From Youhaiella tibetensis (GTDB taxonomy: Bacteria > Pseudomonadota > Alphaproteobacteria > Rhizobiales > Devosiaceae), in the NCBI RefSeq assembly GCF_008000755.1, contig NZ_CP041690.1, positions 1,489,260 to 1,553,259 on the forward strand: a stretch of 64,000 bases of DNA, in the 5' to 3' direction. The notes under the pieces were generated by a model. It saw only the letters and a list, made by a program, of their open reading frames with translations, had not been told where the DNA came from and did no database searches. Below are positions 26,785-36,003 of the stretch, one piece after another; within the stretch, counting starts at the first letter, position 1, and each line of letters opens with the position of its first letter. The position numbers and the translations under genes are program-made.

Positions 26785-28134
26785 ATGCGCGATGACAATT
26801 TCCTGGTCGAGCAGAATGCTCGCAGCATCTGGCACCCGATGGCGCACCCCGCCGATATGCGCGCCAACCCGCCGCGCATCATCGCCAGGGGCGAGGGGAC
26901 CCATGTCACCGATATCGAGGGGCGGACGGTGCTGGACGCCGTAGCCGGCCTCTGGAACGTCAACCTCGGCTATAGCTGCCAGCCCATCAAGGACGCAATC
27001 GCCGCCCAGCTCGACGTGTTGCCCTATTATTCGGGCTTCCGCGGCACCTCCACGCCCACCTCTATCGAGCTGGCCTATGAGCTGGCGCAGTTCTTCGCGC
27101 CGGAGGGGATCGAGAGGGCCTTCTTCACCTCAGGCGGGTCGGACTCGGTCGAGACCGCACTCCGGCTGGCGCGTCAGTACTGGAAGGTGCGCGGGCAGGG
27201 CGACCGCACCAAGTTCCTCGCCCTCAAGAAGGGCTATCACGGCACCCATTTCGGCGGCGCCTCGGCCAACGGCAACGCCAATTTCCGCCGCAACTACGAA
27301 CCGCTCATGCCCGGCTTCTTCCACGTGCCGGCCCCGTGGACCTATCGCAATCCCTTCAACGAAAGCGATCCGGCCAAGCTGGCCCAGCTCGTCGCCGCCG
27401 CGATCGAGGACGAGATCGCCTTCCAGGGCGCCGACACCATCGCCGCCTTCATCATGGAACCTGTGCTGGGCGCGGGCGGCGTGATCGTGCCGCACGAGAC
27501 CTTCATGCCGCTGGTCCGCAAGATCTGCGACAAATACGACATCCTGCTCATCGCAGACGAAGTCGTGACTGGATTTGGCCGGGCCGGTGCCTGGTCGGGC
27601 TCGCGCCTCTGGGGCGTGCAGCCGGACATGATGTGCATCGCCAAGGCCATCACCTCGGGCTACTTCCCGCTCGGCGCCACGCTCATCGGCAAGAAGGTCG
27701 CCGAGGCGTTCGAGGCCGACAAGACCACCTTCGGCAATATCGGCACGGGCTACACCTATTCGGGCCATCCGGTCGGCTGCGCGGCCGGCGTCGCGGCGCT
27801 CGCCGAGACGCAGCGACTCAACCTCGCCGAGAATGCGCGCGTGCGCGGGGAGGAACTGCTGGCCGGGCTCAACCGACTCAAAGACAAGCACCAGATCATC
27901 GGGGATGCGCGCGGCAAGGGGCTCATGGTTGCCCTCGAACTGGTTTCGGACCGCGCCACCAAAAAGCCCGCCGACAAGAAGACCATGGCGCAGGTGGCCG
28001 ACACTGCCTTCGACCAGGGTGTCATGATCCGGATTTCCGGCCCCAATATCATCCTGTCGCCGCCGCTGATCCTGAAGGCCGAGGAGGTTGATACCATCAT
28101 CGGCGCCCTCGATGTCGCATTGGGTAGCGTATAA
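26785..28134 (+). CDS. Class III aminotransferase (omega-amino acid/pyruvate type)
   Basis: 449-residue PLP-dependent transaminase. It begins ARSIWHPMAHPADM, as many omega-amino acid:pyruvate aminotransferases do. The PLP aspartate is in ILLIADEVVTGFGR and the lysine in MCIAKAITSGYFPLGA; YTYSGHPVGCAAG is the conserved segment of the other subunit. It is the last gene of the IclR-led operon. Substrates of this branch include beta-alanine, GABA, putrescine and aromatic amines; the true one is unknown. Confidence 0.88.
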   Translation: MRDDNFLVEQNARSIWHPMAHPADMRANPPRIIARGEGTHVTDIEGRTVLDAVAGLWNVNLGYSCQPIKDAIAAQLDVLPYYSGFRGTSTPTSIELAYELAQFFAPEGIERAFFTSGGSDSVETALRLARQYWKVRGQGDRTKFLALKKGYHGTHFGGASANGNANFRRNYEPLMPGFFHVPAPWTYRNPFNESDPAKLAQLVAAAIEDEIAFQGADTIAAFIMEPVLGAGGVIVPHETFMPLVRKICDKYDILLIADEVVTGFGRAGAWSGSRLWGVQPDMMCIAKAITSGYFPLGATLIGKKVAEAFEADKTTFGNIGTGYTYSGHPVGCAAGVAALAETQRLNLAENARVRGEELLAGLNRLKDKHQIIGDARGKGLMVALELVSDRATKKPADKKTMAQVADTAFDQGVMIRISGPNIILSPPLILKAEEVDTIIGALDVALGSV

Positions 28135-28155
28135 CTTGATTATTGTGATCAAGTT
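28133..28155. promoter_or_regulatory. IRO-type iron-responsive operator (RirA box) upstream of hugZ
   Basis: AACTTGAT and ATCAAGTT form a perfect 8-base inverted repeat around TATTGTG. The core reads TGA-N9-TCA with an AT-rich centre (28137-28151), the consensus of the iron-responsive operator bound by RirA in rhizobia. It ends 37 bases before the start of hugZ, an iron/heme utilisation gene, and begins at the preceding stop codon. Confidence 0.65.
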
Positions 28156-28167
28156 AGGATAGGCCTC

Positions 28168-28183
28168 TCCCGTGTGAACGGGA
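28168..28183 (+). promoter_or_regulatory. Leader hairpin next to the hugZ ribosome site
   Basis: TCCCGT and ACGGGA pair perfectly around a GTGA loop, and the second arm runs into the ribosome site (GGAAGGA) of hugZ. It could limit translation initiation. Confidence 0.3.
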
Positions 28184-28192
28184 AGGAATGAC

Positions 28193-28966
28193 ATGTCCGA
28201 GAACAAGTCCGTGCTGCAGCCTGTGGACGCCCAGGCCGTTGCGCTGGCCAAGACCCTGATCCGGACGGCCCGCCATGGCGCGCTGGCCGTGCTCGAACCG
28301 GGCACCGGGGCGCCCCTGGTCAGCCGCGTGGGCGTTTCCACCGACATGGATGGGACGCCCGTCATCCTCATTTCGGGTCTTGCCGCCCATAGCGCCGCGC
28401 TGCGCGCCGATGCGCGATGCAGCCTGCTTCTGGGTGAACCCGGCAAGGGCGATCCGCTCGCCCACGCCCGCATCAGCATCGATTGCACGGCCGTCGAAAT
28501 CCAACGCGACAGCGCCGACCACGTGCGGATCGAGGGGCGCTACCTGCGCCACCAGCCCAAGGCATCGCTTTATGCGGGGTTGGGCGACTTCCGCTACTTC
28601 CGCCTCGAGCCCCGCAAGGCAAGCCTCAACGGCGGTTTCGGCAGGGCCTACGCCATGAAGGCGGAGGAAATCCTTTCGCTCTCGCCGGCGAACGAAAGCC
28701 TGTCGGCCGCCGAGGCAGGAGCCATCGAGCACATGAACGCAGATCACGCCGACGCGGTCGAACTCTATGCGCGCTTTTTCGCCCGGGCGGACGCCGGGAA
28801 ATGGCTACTGGTGGGGATAGATGCCGACGGCATCGATATCGTCAACGGCGACAGGGCCGAACGCGTCCCTTTTCCGGCCCAGCTGAGCTCGGGAGCAGAG
28901 ATGCGCGAGGCCCTGGTAAAGCTAGTCCGGACCGCGCGTTCGGGGCTGGCCTCGAAGCCTCACTGA
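28193..28966 (+). CDS. hugZ: HugZ-like heme utilisation/pyridoxamine-phosphate oxidase family protein
   Basis: 257-residue protein. Residues 15-170 form the flavin-binding split-barrel (pyridoxamine 5'-phosphate oxidase-like) fold, with HGALAVLEPGTGAPLVSRVG at the start and ASLYAGLGDFRYFRLEP later. The C-terminal domain (DUF2470) carries AIEHMNADHADAVELYARFF. HugZ-type proteins bind and may degrade heme to release iron in the cytoplasm. The candidate RirA box directly upstream supports an iron-starvation role. It is convergent with dps. Confidence 0.85.
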   Translation: MSENKSVLQPVDAQAVALAKTLIRTARHGALAVLEPGTGAPLVSRVGVSTDMDGTPVILISGLAAHSAALRADARCSLLLGEPGKGDPLAHARISIDCTAVEIQRDSADHVRIEGRYLRHQPKASLYAGLGDFRYFRLEPRKASLNGGFGRAYAMKAEEILSLSPANESLSAAEAGAIEHMNADHADAVELYARFFARADAGKWLLVGIDADGIDIVNGDRAERVPFPAQLSSGAEMREALVKLVRTARSGLASKPH

Positions 28967-28972
28967 TCAAGT

Positions 28973-29003
28973 GATGGGGTGGGAGCCAGGCTCGCCACCC
29001 ATC
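28973..29003. terminator. Shared hairpin between convergent hugZ and dps
   Basis: GATGGGGTGG pairs with CCACCCATC with one bulged base, and GAGCC/GGCTC pair inside it. The structure fills the 48-base gap between two convergent stops and could end transcripts from both sides. Confidence 0.5.
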
Positions 29004-29014
29004 CCCTGAGGGTA

Positions 29015-29551
29015 TCAGTCGTTGGCGCCCGGGCCGCCGCGCGTCGACTCGAAGAGGAACCACGCACGGCGCTCGGTCTCGTCGATCCACACTTCGAGCA
29101 AGCTGGTCGTGCCGACGTCGCCATAGCTGTCGGCGGTGTCGTGGACCTCGCGCATGATGGTGACCAGGCGCTGGTTGTCATCGCGCAGCTCGGCCAGCAT
29201 GTCCTGCGGCTCGACATATTCGGCATCATTGTCGGAGATCCGCTGCTCGCGCGAAATCTGGCCGATCGAATGGATGGTGCTGCCGCCGATCTTGCGGGCT
29301 CGTTCTGCGATCGGATCGGTCATGGCGAAGATCTGGTCGGCCTGCTCATCCATGAGCAGGTGATAGTCGCGGAAGTGGTGGCCGCTCATGTGCCAGTGGA
29401 AATTCTTGGTCTTGATGTAGAGCGCGAAGACGTCGGCGAGCAGGCCGCGCAATGCAGCGGAGATGTCGCGCGTGGCATCGGCCTTCAGGTCCGTCGGCGT
29501 TGCCAGGCGGGCGCGGCGGGCCTTGTCGGCTGCGTTGGTACGGTCGCTCAT
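29015..29551 (-). CDS. dps: Dps-family ferritin-like DNA-protection protein
   Basis: 178-residue four-helix ferritin-like protein that oxidises and stores iron with peroxide and can bind DNA. The ferroxidase motif is visible as TKNFHWHMSGHHFRDYHLLM followed by DEQADQIFAMTDPIAERAR, with the usual spacing of His, Asp and Glu. A lysine/arginine-rich N terminus (DKARRARL) may contact DNA. The ATG at 29551 has an AGGAGG site ahead; an upstream in-frame start would only add MLCTTSGGLSK. Its placement beside hugZ and the ferric importer makes an iron homeostasis cluster. Confidence 0.92.
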   Translation of the reverse strand: MSDRTNAADKARRARLATPTDLKADATRDISAALRGLLADVFALYIKTKNFHWHMSGHHFRDYHLLMDEQADQIFAMTDPIAERARKIGGSTIHSIGQISREQRISDNDAEYVEPQDMLAELRDDNQRLVTIMREVHDTADSYGDVGTTSLLEVWIDETERRAWFLFESTRGGPGAND

Positions 29552-29635
29552 CTTGGATAGTCCTCCTGATGTGGTGCACAGCACTGCGACCCCGCCCCAG
29601 CGTGGTCGCCGTCAATCCGGATAACGCGCGGATCG

Positions 29636-30664
29636 TCAGGAGGTTGCGGCCGGGGAGGGCGCCGTGAGCGGATGCGGTTCGCCAACGACTTTCAACCCTA
29701 TGGCGGCGCCGACCTCGGGCGCGGTGGCGCTGGGGTAGTCGAGCTTGAACTGCAGGAAGGGCGGCGTGCCGGTGGTCTCGATGAGCAACCGGCACGTGGG
29801 GCCGCGGAAGGTGCGCGTCAGCACGCGGCCCGAGACCGGCGAGTCTGCGCCGCCGGTGGAGAGCACAAACTGCTCGGGCCGCAACATCGCCGGCGCATCC
29901 GGCGCGATATGCAATCCCAGGGCGCCGGCCTCGGCGCCAGCCACCACGATCGCTTCCCCGAAAAAGCGCGCCGCCTCGGCGTCGCGGGGCCGGAAATAGA
30001 GGTCCTCGGGCGATCCCGCCTGCACGATCACGCCATCGCGCATCAGGGCCACCTGGTCGGCAAAGGACAGCGCTTCGGACTGGTCGTGGGTGACGAAGAC
30101 CGTGGTGACGCCCGCACTGGAGAGGACTTCGGCCACCAGGTCGCGAAGATCTTCGCGCAAGCCGGTGTCGAGCGCCGAGAACGGTTCGTCCAGCAGCATG
30201 AGCCGGGGACGGCGCGCCAGGGCCCGTGCCAGCGCAACGCGTTGCTGTTGTCCGCCCGACAGCTCGTGCGGGCGACGGTCCGCCATGGTCCGGGCCAGTC
30301 CCACCAGGTCGAGCAGGGCATCGACCCGCGCATGGCGCTCGGCGTGACCGCTGAGCCCGAAGGCGATGTTCTCGGCGACCGTGAGATGGGGAAAGAGCGC
30401 CCCTTCCTGGGCGACATAGCCTATGCCGCGGCGATAGGCCGGCACGGAATTGCTTTCGTCCGCCAGAAGCTCGCCGTCCAGCGAGATGCTGCCGCCGTCG
30501 AGGGTCTCGAACCCCGCGATGAGGCGCAGTAGTGTCGTCTTGCCCGAACCTGAGGGGCCGACGATCGCCGTGCGGCTGCCGGCAGCTACGTCCAGGTCGA
30601 CATGAGAGGCGGCAACGACATTGCCGTAGCGCTTGGTGACCTTGCGCAGGGACAGAAGGCTCAT
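29636..30664 (-). CDS. fbpC: Ferric iron ABC importer ATPase (FbpC-like)
   Basis: 342-residue ATPase of an Fe3+ (Fbp/Afu/Sfu) importer. Walker A is [11 protein letters not shown], the signature [15 protein letters not shown] and Walker [13 protein letters not shown]. The last 110 residues form a TOBE-like regulatory domain ([28 protein letters not shown]). I start it at the ATG at 30664, which overlaps the permease stop (ATGA); the upstream extension in the same frame lies inside the permease gene and is not real. Confidence 0.92.
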   Translation of the reverse strand: MSLLSLRKVTKRYGNVVAASHVDLDVAAGSRTAIVGPSGSGKTTLLRLIAGFETLDGGSISLDGELLADESNSVPAYRRGIGYVAQEGALFPHLTVAENIAFGLSGHAERHARVDALLDLVGLARTMADRRPHELSGGQQQRVALARALARRPRLMLLDEPFSALDTGLREDLRDLVAEVLSSAGVTTVFVTHDQSEALSFADQVALMRDGVIVQAGSPEDLYFRPRDAEAARFFGEAIVVAGAEAGALGLHIAPDAPAMLRPEQFVLSTGGADSPVSGRVLTRTFRGPTCRLLIETTGTPPFLQFKLDYPSATAPEVGAAIGLKVVGEPHPLTAPSPAATS

Positions 30665-32220
30665 GGTGCCGAGATCCTTTCGGCGCGAAGACGCAGGAGG
30701 ATGACGAGCGGCGCGGAGAGAACGATCATCAGCACCGCATAGGGGGCGGCGGAGGCGAAGTCGAGCTCGGCCGTATAGGCCCAGAACCGCGTGGCCAGCG
30801 TGCGCGTGCCGTTCGGCGAGAGCATCAGCGTGCCGGTAAGTTCGTTGGCGATGCCCAGCGCGACCAGCGCGGCGCTGGCGGCGGCGCCGGGCGCCGCCAG
30901 CCTGAGGGTGGTGGCGGCGATGGCTTTGAGTGGCCGGCGTCCGAGGCTGACCGCGGCGCGTTCGAGCTCGACCGGCGCCTGCGCGATGCTGGCCCGCAGA
31001 CCCACCACCGCGCGGGGCAGGAACATCAGCACATAGGCGAAGATCAGCGTGGCTGCCGTCTGGTAGATCGGCAGGCGCACGGTCAGGGTGACGAGGGCCA
31101 GGGCAATGATGACGCCCGGCAGCGCTCCCGCATAGTAGTGGCACGATTCGAGGAAGCGCTGCAGACGGCCCGGCGAGCGGACCGACAGCCAGGCCATGGG
31201 TATGGCGGCCAGCGTCGTCAACGCAGCGCCTGCAAGGGCCAGCAGCACGGTCTGGGTAAGGGCCGGTCCGATGAATTCGAGGCGCCAGATGGCGCCGCCA
31301 CCGCCCACGAGCCAGCGCCCGAGCGTTATCGCCGGTACGCCCAGTGCGAGAACGGCCAGCGCTGCCGGCAACAGCAGGGCGGCAAACCGCAACCTGCCGA
31401 GCGTGAAGACCCCCGCGCGTCTCGCCGCGCCCGATCCGACCCGGGCGTAGCGCGCGTGCCCGCGACCGAGCGACTCCAGGCTGAGCATGAGGAGACAAAG
31501 CAGGACCAGCACTCCGCCCAGGAGGTTGGCCGCCGGACCGTTATAGGAAGACTGGAACTGGTCGACGATCGCGGTGGCGAACGTGTCGTAGCGCATGAGC
31601 ACGAAAAGGCCGTACTCGGCCAGGATGTGCAGGGAAAAGAGCAACGCGCCGCCGCAGACCGCCAGCCGCAATTGCGGCACCACGGCCCGCCACAGCACGG
31701 CGGCGGGCGAAAGTCCCAGGGAGGCAGCGGTATCCTCGAGCGCTGGATCAAGACGGCGCAGCTGGGCGGCGACGGGGAGGTAGATGAACGGGAAATATGC
31801 CAGCACGGAAATGAGGACGGCGCCGAAGAGCCCGTGCACGTGCGGGAAGAGGCTGTTCCAGGCATACGAATGCACGAACGCCGGCACCGCGAGCGGGGCG
31901 ACCATCAGCCAGGACCACATCCTGGCTCCGGGGAGGTCTGTGCGTTCGGTCAGGATCGCCGCTCCCACTGAAGTCACGATGGCCACGGGCACTGCGATGA
32001 CCTGGAGGACGATGGTGTTGACCAGAAGTTCCCCGACCTTGGGACGCACGACCAGGGACCAGACAGTGTCCCAGCCACTGGAGACCGCCACATAGGCGAT
32101 GAAGCCGATGGGGATCAGCGACAGGGCGGCGACGACCGATGCCGCGACCATGGCGGGCGTGGCGCGAAATCCCAGCCGTTTGCGCGGTTGGGGCAGGGGG
32201 ATCGAGAGGGCGGTGGTCAA
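30661..32220 (-). CDS. fbpB: Ferric iron ABC importer permease (FbpB-like, double length)
   Basis: 519-residue inner membrane permease with about twelve helices, made of two fused transport domains as in FbpB/SfuB. Each half ends in an EAA-type loop: [20 protein letters not shown] in the first and [18 protein letters not shown] in the second. It starts 58 bases after the binding-protein stop, beyond a hairpin, and is coupled to the ATPase gene. Confidence 0.92.
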   Translation of the reverse strand: MTTALSIPLPQPRKRLGFRATPAMVAASVVAALSLIPIGFIAYVAVSSGWDTVWSLVVRPKVGELLVNTIVLQVIAVPVAIVTSVGAAILTERTDLPGARMWSWLMVAPLAVPAFVHSYAWNSLFPHVHGLFGAVLISVLAYFPFIYLPVAAQLRRLDPALEDTAASLGLSPAAVLWRAVVPQLRLAVCGGALLFSLHILAEYGLFVLMRYDTFATAIVDQFQSSYNGPAANLLGGVLVLLCLLMLSLESLGRGHARYARVGSGAARRAGVFTLGRLRFAALLLPAALAVLALGVPAITLGRWLVGGGGAIWRLEFIGPALTQTVLLALAGAALTTLAAIPMAWLSVRSPGRLQRFLESCHYYAGALPGVIIALALVTLTVRLPIYQTAATLIFAYVLMFLPRAVVGLRASIAQAPVELERAAVSLGRRPLKAIAATTLRLAAPGAAASAALVALGIANELTGTLMLSPNGTRTLATRFWAYTAELDFASAAPYAVLMIVLSAPLVILLRLRAERISAP

Positions 32221-32241
32221 AGCGAACTCATTGCATGTGGT

Positions 32242-32264
32242 CCCGCCGGATTTCCTCCGGCGGG
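32242..32264 (-). terminator. Intercistronic hairpin after fbpA
   Basis: CCCGCCGGA and TCCGGCGGG form a perfect 9-base stem with a 5-base loop, between the fbpA stop and the fbpB start. It has the same layout as the hairpins after both Liv binding-protein genes and lacks a T-run, so it probably sets the ratio of binding protein to permease. Confidence 0.65.
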
Positions 32265-32278
32265 GTCTCCAGACCGGA

Positions 32279-33283
32279 TCAAAGCAGCCCGGCGGCCGTC
32301 ATCAACTCGGTCACCTTGGCATTGTCGAGCGTGCTGGCATCGATCTTGGGCGCGTCGAGCTCGGCGAGGGGCACCAGCGCCGGGTTGGACTGAGCGCCGA
32401 CCCCGACCGCGTATTCGAACGAGGTCCCGTCGCGCAGGATCGCCTGGCCTTTCGGGCCCGTGACCCACTTGATGAACTGCTCGGCCTCGTCCTTATGCTT
32501 GGAGGAAGCCAGCACGGCGCCGCCCGAGGTCGAGACGAAGGCGCCGGGATCCTGGTTCTTGAAATAGTGGAGCGCCACGTTGCCGCTGCTTTCCTTGGTG
32601 TTGGCCTGATCGCCGAACCAGTAATAATGGTAGATCACCGCGCCCTCGACCTCGCCATTGTTGACGCCCGCCATGGCCGCGCGGTTGCCGCGATAGGCAT
32701 GGGCGTTTTCCTTCATGGCCTTGAGCCAGGCCGAGGTCGCCTCCTCGCCCTCGAGGGCGAGCATGGCGGCGACGATGGCCTGGAAGTCCGCTCCTGCCGG
32801 TGAGGCGGCCCAGCGGCCTTTCCAGGCGGGATCGGCCAGGTCCATGATCGACTTGGGCAGGTCGGTCTCGTCGAGCCGCGTCTGGTCATAGGCGAAGACC
32901 GTCGAGCGTGCCGCTATGCCGGTCCAATGTCCGTTGGCCGGCCGGAATTGTTCGGGCACCTGATCGAGAATGTCCTGCGGGAGCGGTTCAAGGAGCCCTG
33001 CATTGTCGACCAGGACCATGGCGGGCGAGTTCTCGGTGAGGAAGACGTCGGCCGGAGAGTTGGCCCCTTCCTGAACGATCTGGTTGCCGATTTCGAGATC
33101 GCCGCCCTGGCGCATCGTCACGGGGATGCCGGTATCCTTGGTGAACGCATCCGCCCACGCCTGAGTCAGCGCTTCATGCTGAGCGTTGTAGACGGTGATG
33201 CCTTCCTGCGCGCGTGCCGGAACAGCGGCAGCGGAGAGGGTGAGGATGGCGAGAGCGGCAGCGCCGGCGAACGAGAACTTCAT
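32279..33283 (-). CDS. fbpA: Ferric iron ABC importer substrate-binding protein (FbpA-like)
   Basis: 334-residue periplasmic Fe3+-binding protein. The signal peptide covers about residues 1-25 (cleavage near ARA-QEG), and the mature protein starts [19 protein letters not shown]. The paired tyrosines in [12 protein letters not shown] correspond to the iron-binding tyrosines of the FbpA family. The ATG at 33283 was preferred to a TTG two codons earlier because GAGG is spaced correctly for it. It is the first gene of the importer operon. Confidence 0.92.
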   Translation of the reverse strand: MKFSFAGAAALAILTLSAAAVPARAQEGITVYNAQHEALTQAWADAFTKDTGIPVTMRQGGDLEIGNQIVQEGANSPADVFLTENSPAMVLVDNAGLLEPLPQDILDQVPEQFRPANGHWTGIAARSTVFAYDQTRLDETDLPKSIMDLADPAWKGRWAASPAGADFQAIVAAMLALEGEEATSAWLKAMKENAHAYRGNRAAMAGVNNGEVEGAVIYHYYWFGDQANTKESSGNVALHYFKNQDPGAFVSTSGGAVLASSKHKDEAEQFIKWVTGPKGQAILRDGTSFEYAVGVGAQSNPALVPLAELDAPKIDASTLDNAKVTELMTAAGLL

Positions 33284-33395
33284 GGACAATCCCTCAGGTT
33301 TGGCCCCCGAGGGTGGAATGTCATTTGTGGACCACGCAGGTCAATTTAAATCGCCGCAGTCTGGAATCGTTAAAAAGCACGGTGTCGTGAGGCGG

Positions 33396-33509
33396 CTACC
33401 AGTGGTGGCGGCGGCGGCTGCGCAGGTGCCGCACGACCGGCGCCGAGGCCAAGATGATAGCAACCACGATAAGTAGCGCTAATCCGATAACGCCAAAACC
33501 GAACTGCAT
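33396..33509 (-). CDS. Small single-helix membrane protein, 37 residues
   Basis: A short gene with a strong ribosome site (AAGGAG, seven bases before the ATG at 33509). The peptide starts MQFGFGVIGLALLIVVAIIL, one membrane helix, and ends in a basic tail (RHLRSRRRHHW). It lies 112 bases upstream of fbpA on the same strand and 74 bases after livF of system 2. I do not recognise a family. Its features are those of real small membrane proteins that regulate transporters, but that role is a guess. Confidence 0.5.
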   Translation of the reverse strand: MQFGFGVIGLALLIVVAIILASAPVVRHLRSRRRHHW

Positions 33510-33583
33510 GTCCCGGCTCCTTACTGTGTAAAGAGCTTGGGTAGGCCAATATGGTAAATGGACGACTAACGACGCCGGGCCAA

Positions 33584-34294
33584 TCAGGCCGCGGCGTCGC
33601 CAGCGTCCCCCAAATAGAGGTGATGGAGGCGCGCCGAATCCTTGGCGAGTTCTGCGCATTCCCCTTCATAGACCATCTGTCCGCGCCGCAGGACATACGC
33701 TCGATTACCGATGGCGAGCGCCAGCGCGGCGAACTGTTCGACGAGTACCACCGCCACCCCGGTATCGGCGAGCTTGCGCACCGCCGCCATGAGCCGGCTG
33801 ACGACGACGGGGGCCAGCCCCGCCGACATCTCGTCGATCATGATCACCTTGGGCCGGCCGACCAGGGCCCGGGCGATGACAAGCATCTGCTGCTCGCCGC
33901 CCGAGAGCATCCCCGACTTGATCGTCCGGCGCTGCAGCAGTTCGGGGAAGAGTCCATAGGCCTCGTCGAGCCGTGCTTCGGGATGGAGGGCAACCTGGAG
34001 GTTTTCCTCAGTGGTCATCTCGGCGAAGACCGTGCGGCCCTGCTCGACATGGGCGAGCCCCGCCCGTGCCTTGAACCCGGCATTGGCCCTGGTGACGTTG
34101 GCTCCATCCAGGGTAACCGAGCCGCCCGACGTCGGAATGACACCCGATATGCCTTCGAGCAGTGTCGTCTTGCCGGCTCCGTTCGACCCGAGGAGGACGC
34201 TGATCTCGCCCGCCCGGGCAACAAGATCGATGCCGCGCACTACCGGAATGCCGGCGCGATTGACCACCAGTCCCTTGACGTCAAGCGCGCTCAT
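33584..34294 (-). CDS. livF: Branched-chain amino acid type ABC importer ATPase (LivF family), system 2
   Basis: 236-residue ATPase with Walker A GSNGAGKTTLL, the canonical signature LSGGEQQMLVIARAL and Walker B VIMIDEMSAGLAP. It is the final gene of the amidohydrolase-CobW-Liv operon and overlaps the fused LivM-LivG gene by four bases. It would supply the intact signature motif of the ATPase pair. Confidence 0.9.
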   Translation of the reverse strand: MSALDVKGLVVNRAGIPVVRGIDLVARAGEISVLLGSNGAGKTTLLEGISGVIPTSGGSVTLDGANVTRANAGFKARAGLAHVEQGRTVFAEMTTEENLQVALHPEARLDEAYGLFPELLQRRTIKSGMLSGGEQQMLVIARALVGRPKVIMIDEMSAGLAPVVVSRLMAAVRKLADTGVAVVLVEQFAALALAIGNRAYVLRRGQMVYEGECAELAKDSARLHHLYLGDAGDAAA

Positions 34295-36003
34295 GCCGCC
34301 GCCTCTTCGATTTCGATACCCATATAGGCCTTCTGCACGATCGGCAGGCCGAGCACGGTTTGCGGGGCGCCCGTGGCGATGACCTGGCCGAAGTCGAGCA
34401 CGGTGATGCTCGAGCAGGCCCGGCGTACCAGGTCCATGTCGTGCTCGATCAGCAGCACGGCGCAGCCGAATTTTTCGGGAATTTCGGCGATGCGCTCACC
34501 GAGCTTGAGTGCCTCGGCATAGGATTGCCCGGCGGCAGGCTCGTCGAGCAGGATCACTGGCGGCCGCGCTGCCACAACCCCGGCGACATCGAGAAGGCGC
34601 CGGGTGCCCGCATCGACCGTCGAGATAAGGGTCTGCGGGGGCGGGCACTCGAGCCAGTCGAGAACCGCCGCGAGTTCGGCATCGCTGATATTGCCCGCCG
34701 CGAGGCGCACATATTCGCCCACCCGCAATTCGGGCGCGATACGCGTCGTCTGCCAGGTGCGGCGGATGCCCGCTTGCGCCCGGCGCGTGGCGGAGAGCGC
34801 ATCGACCGAGCGTCCGTTGAGCGTCACTTCGCCCGAGTAGCGCGGCAGGAACCCGGCGATGGCGTCCACCATGGTCGACTTGCCGGCCCCGTTCGGGCCG
34901 ATGAGCCCCACGACCGTGCGCGAGGGCACCACGAGGCTCACGTCGTTGAGCGCCACCACGTTGCCGTAGCGGACGGTCAGCCCCTTGACCTCGAGCGTGG
35001 TGCCGGCCGGGTGCAGCTCTGCCGCGGGCAGGGCGCCTCCGGTTGCCGTGGTGCTTGCCTTGCGCCCTGGCAAGAGCTTGCGGCCGAGGCGCGCCCAGGT
35101 CTCGCTGATGGTCTCGCCGGTCGAGAGCGCCTGTACAGCGCCCAGCGCGAAGAACACATTGCCCACGTCCTGCGGCAGGTTGAGGCGGCGCAGCAGTTCG
35201 GGAAAGAGCGTGATGAGCACGCCGCCCAGGATTGCCCCGAGCGTGAAGTGCGCCCCGGCCATGGTCGCCACCGCAAAGAGCGAGAGCGACTGCATCATGT
35301 TGAAGTTCTCCGATACCAGCGTCCCCAGGTACCCGGCGAGCAGGCCGCCGGAAATGCCGGCGATGAAGGCGCTGATGGCGAAGGCCGAGAGCTTGGCCAT
35401 GGGCACGCTGATGCCGTTGGCGGCGGCGGCCCGCTCGGAATGGCGAACGGCGAGCCAGGAGGCGCCCAGGCGCGAACGGTTGAGGAATTCGAGCCCCACC
35501 GCGATGATCCCGTAGACCAGCACGATGAAGATGAAGAAGCCCCGGTCGCTCTCGAAGAACATGGGACGCGCCACCTGGGTGAAGGTGGTCTGGCCCGGGA
35601 AGGTGATGGTGGCGAGCACCGTATCGAAGGCAGCCGCGAAGCCGAGCGTGACGATGGCGAGGTTGATGCCCCGCAGTCGCAGCGCCGGCAGGCCGATCGC
35701 GATGCCGACGGGCACGGCGGCAAGCCCGCCGATGACGATCCACACCGGCAGCCCGCCCGGAAAGCCCGAGACGTTGAGATAGCCCGTCACCCACGCTCCG
35801 ACTCCGGCAAAGGACATCTGGCAGAGCGAGATCATGCCGGTACGCCCCGCGACGAGCCCCAGGCTCTGCAGCGCGATGCCCACGATGAAGACGGCGGTGA
35901 TGAGAAATACCCAGTAGTTCGGCAGCAGCGCATAGACGAGCGCACCGATGACGGCGACCGAGACGGCGGTGTTGAGGGCGGCGCGGAAACTAGCGTGCTT
36001 CAT
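34291..36003 (-). CDS. Fused LivM permease and LivG ATPase, system 2
   Basis: 570-residue fusion. Residues 1-305 are a LivM-type permease (GRTGMISLCQMSFAGVGAWV, GLPALRLRGINLAIVTLGFA), then a linker of about 25 residues, then a LivG-type ATPase with Walker A GPNGAGKST and Walker B VILLDEPAAGQ. The ATPase signature is degenerate: near residue 460 it reads VDAGTRRLLDVAG instead of LSxGQxRRL. The ATG at 36003 has GGAG ahead; a GTG five codons upstream is an alternative. Such fusions are known in this family. It overlaps livH by 14 bases. Confidence 0.9.
   Translation of the reverse strand: MKHASFRAALNTAVSVAVIGALVYALLPNYWVFLITAVFIVGIALQSLGLVAGRTGMISLCQMSFAGVGAWVTGYLNVSGFPGGLPVWIVIGGLAAVPVGIAIGLPALRLRGINLAIVTLGFAAAFDTVLATITFPGQTTFTQVARPMFFESDRGFFIFIVLVYGIIAVGLEFLNRSRLGASWLAVRHSERAAAANGISVPMAKLSAFAISAFIAGISGGLLAGYLGTLVSENFNMMQSLSLFAVATMAGAHFTLGAILGGVLITLFPELLRRLNLPQDVGNVFFALGAVQALSTGETISETWARLGRKLLPGRKASTTATGGALPAAELHPAGTTLEVKGLTVRYGNVVALNDVSLVVPSRTVVGLIGPNGAGKSTMVDAIAGFLPRYSGEVTLNGRSVDALSATRRAQAGIRRTWQTTRIAPELRVGEYVRLAAGNISDAELAAVLDWLECPPPQTLISTVDAGTRRLLDVAGVVAARPPVILLDEPAAGQSYAEALKLGERIAEIPEKFGCAVLLIEHDMDLVRRACSSITVLDFGQVIATGAPQTVLGLPIVQKAYMGIEIEEAAA

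Noticed and set aside
30665-31498. Upstream extension of the fbpC frame by 278 codons
   Set aside because: It lies entirely within the permease gene and encodes an arginine/proline-rich sequence; the ATPase begins at the ATG at 30664 with a normal N terminus.
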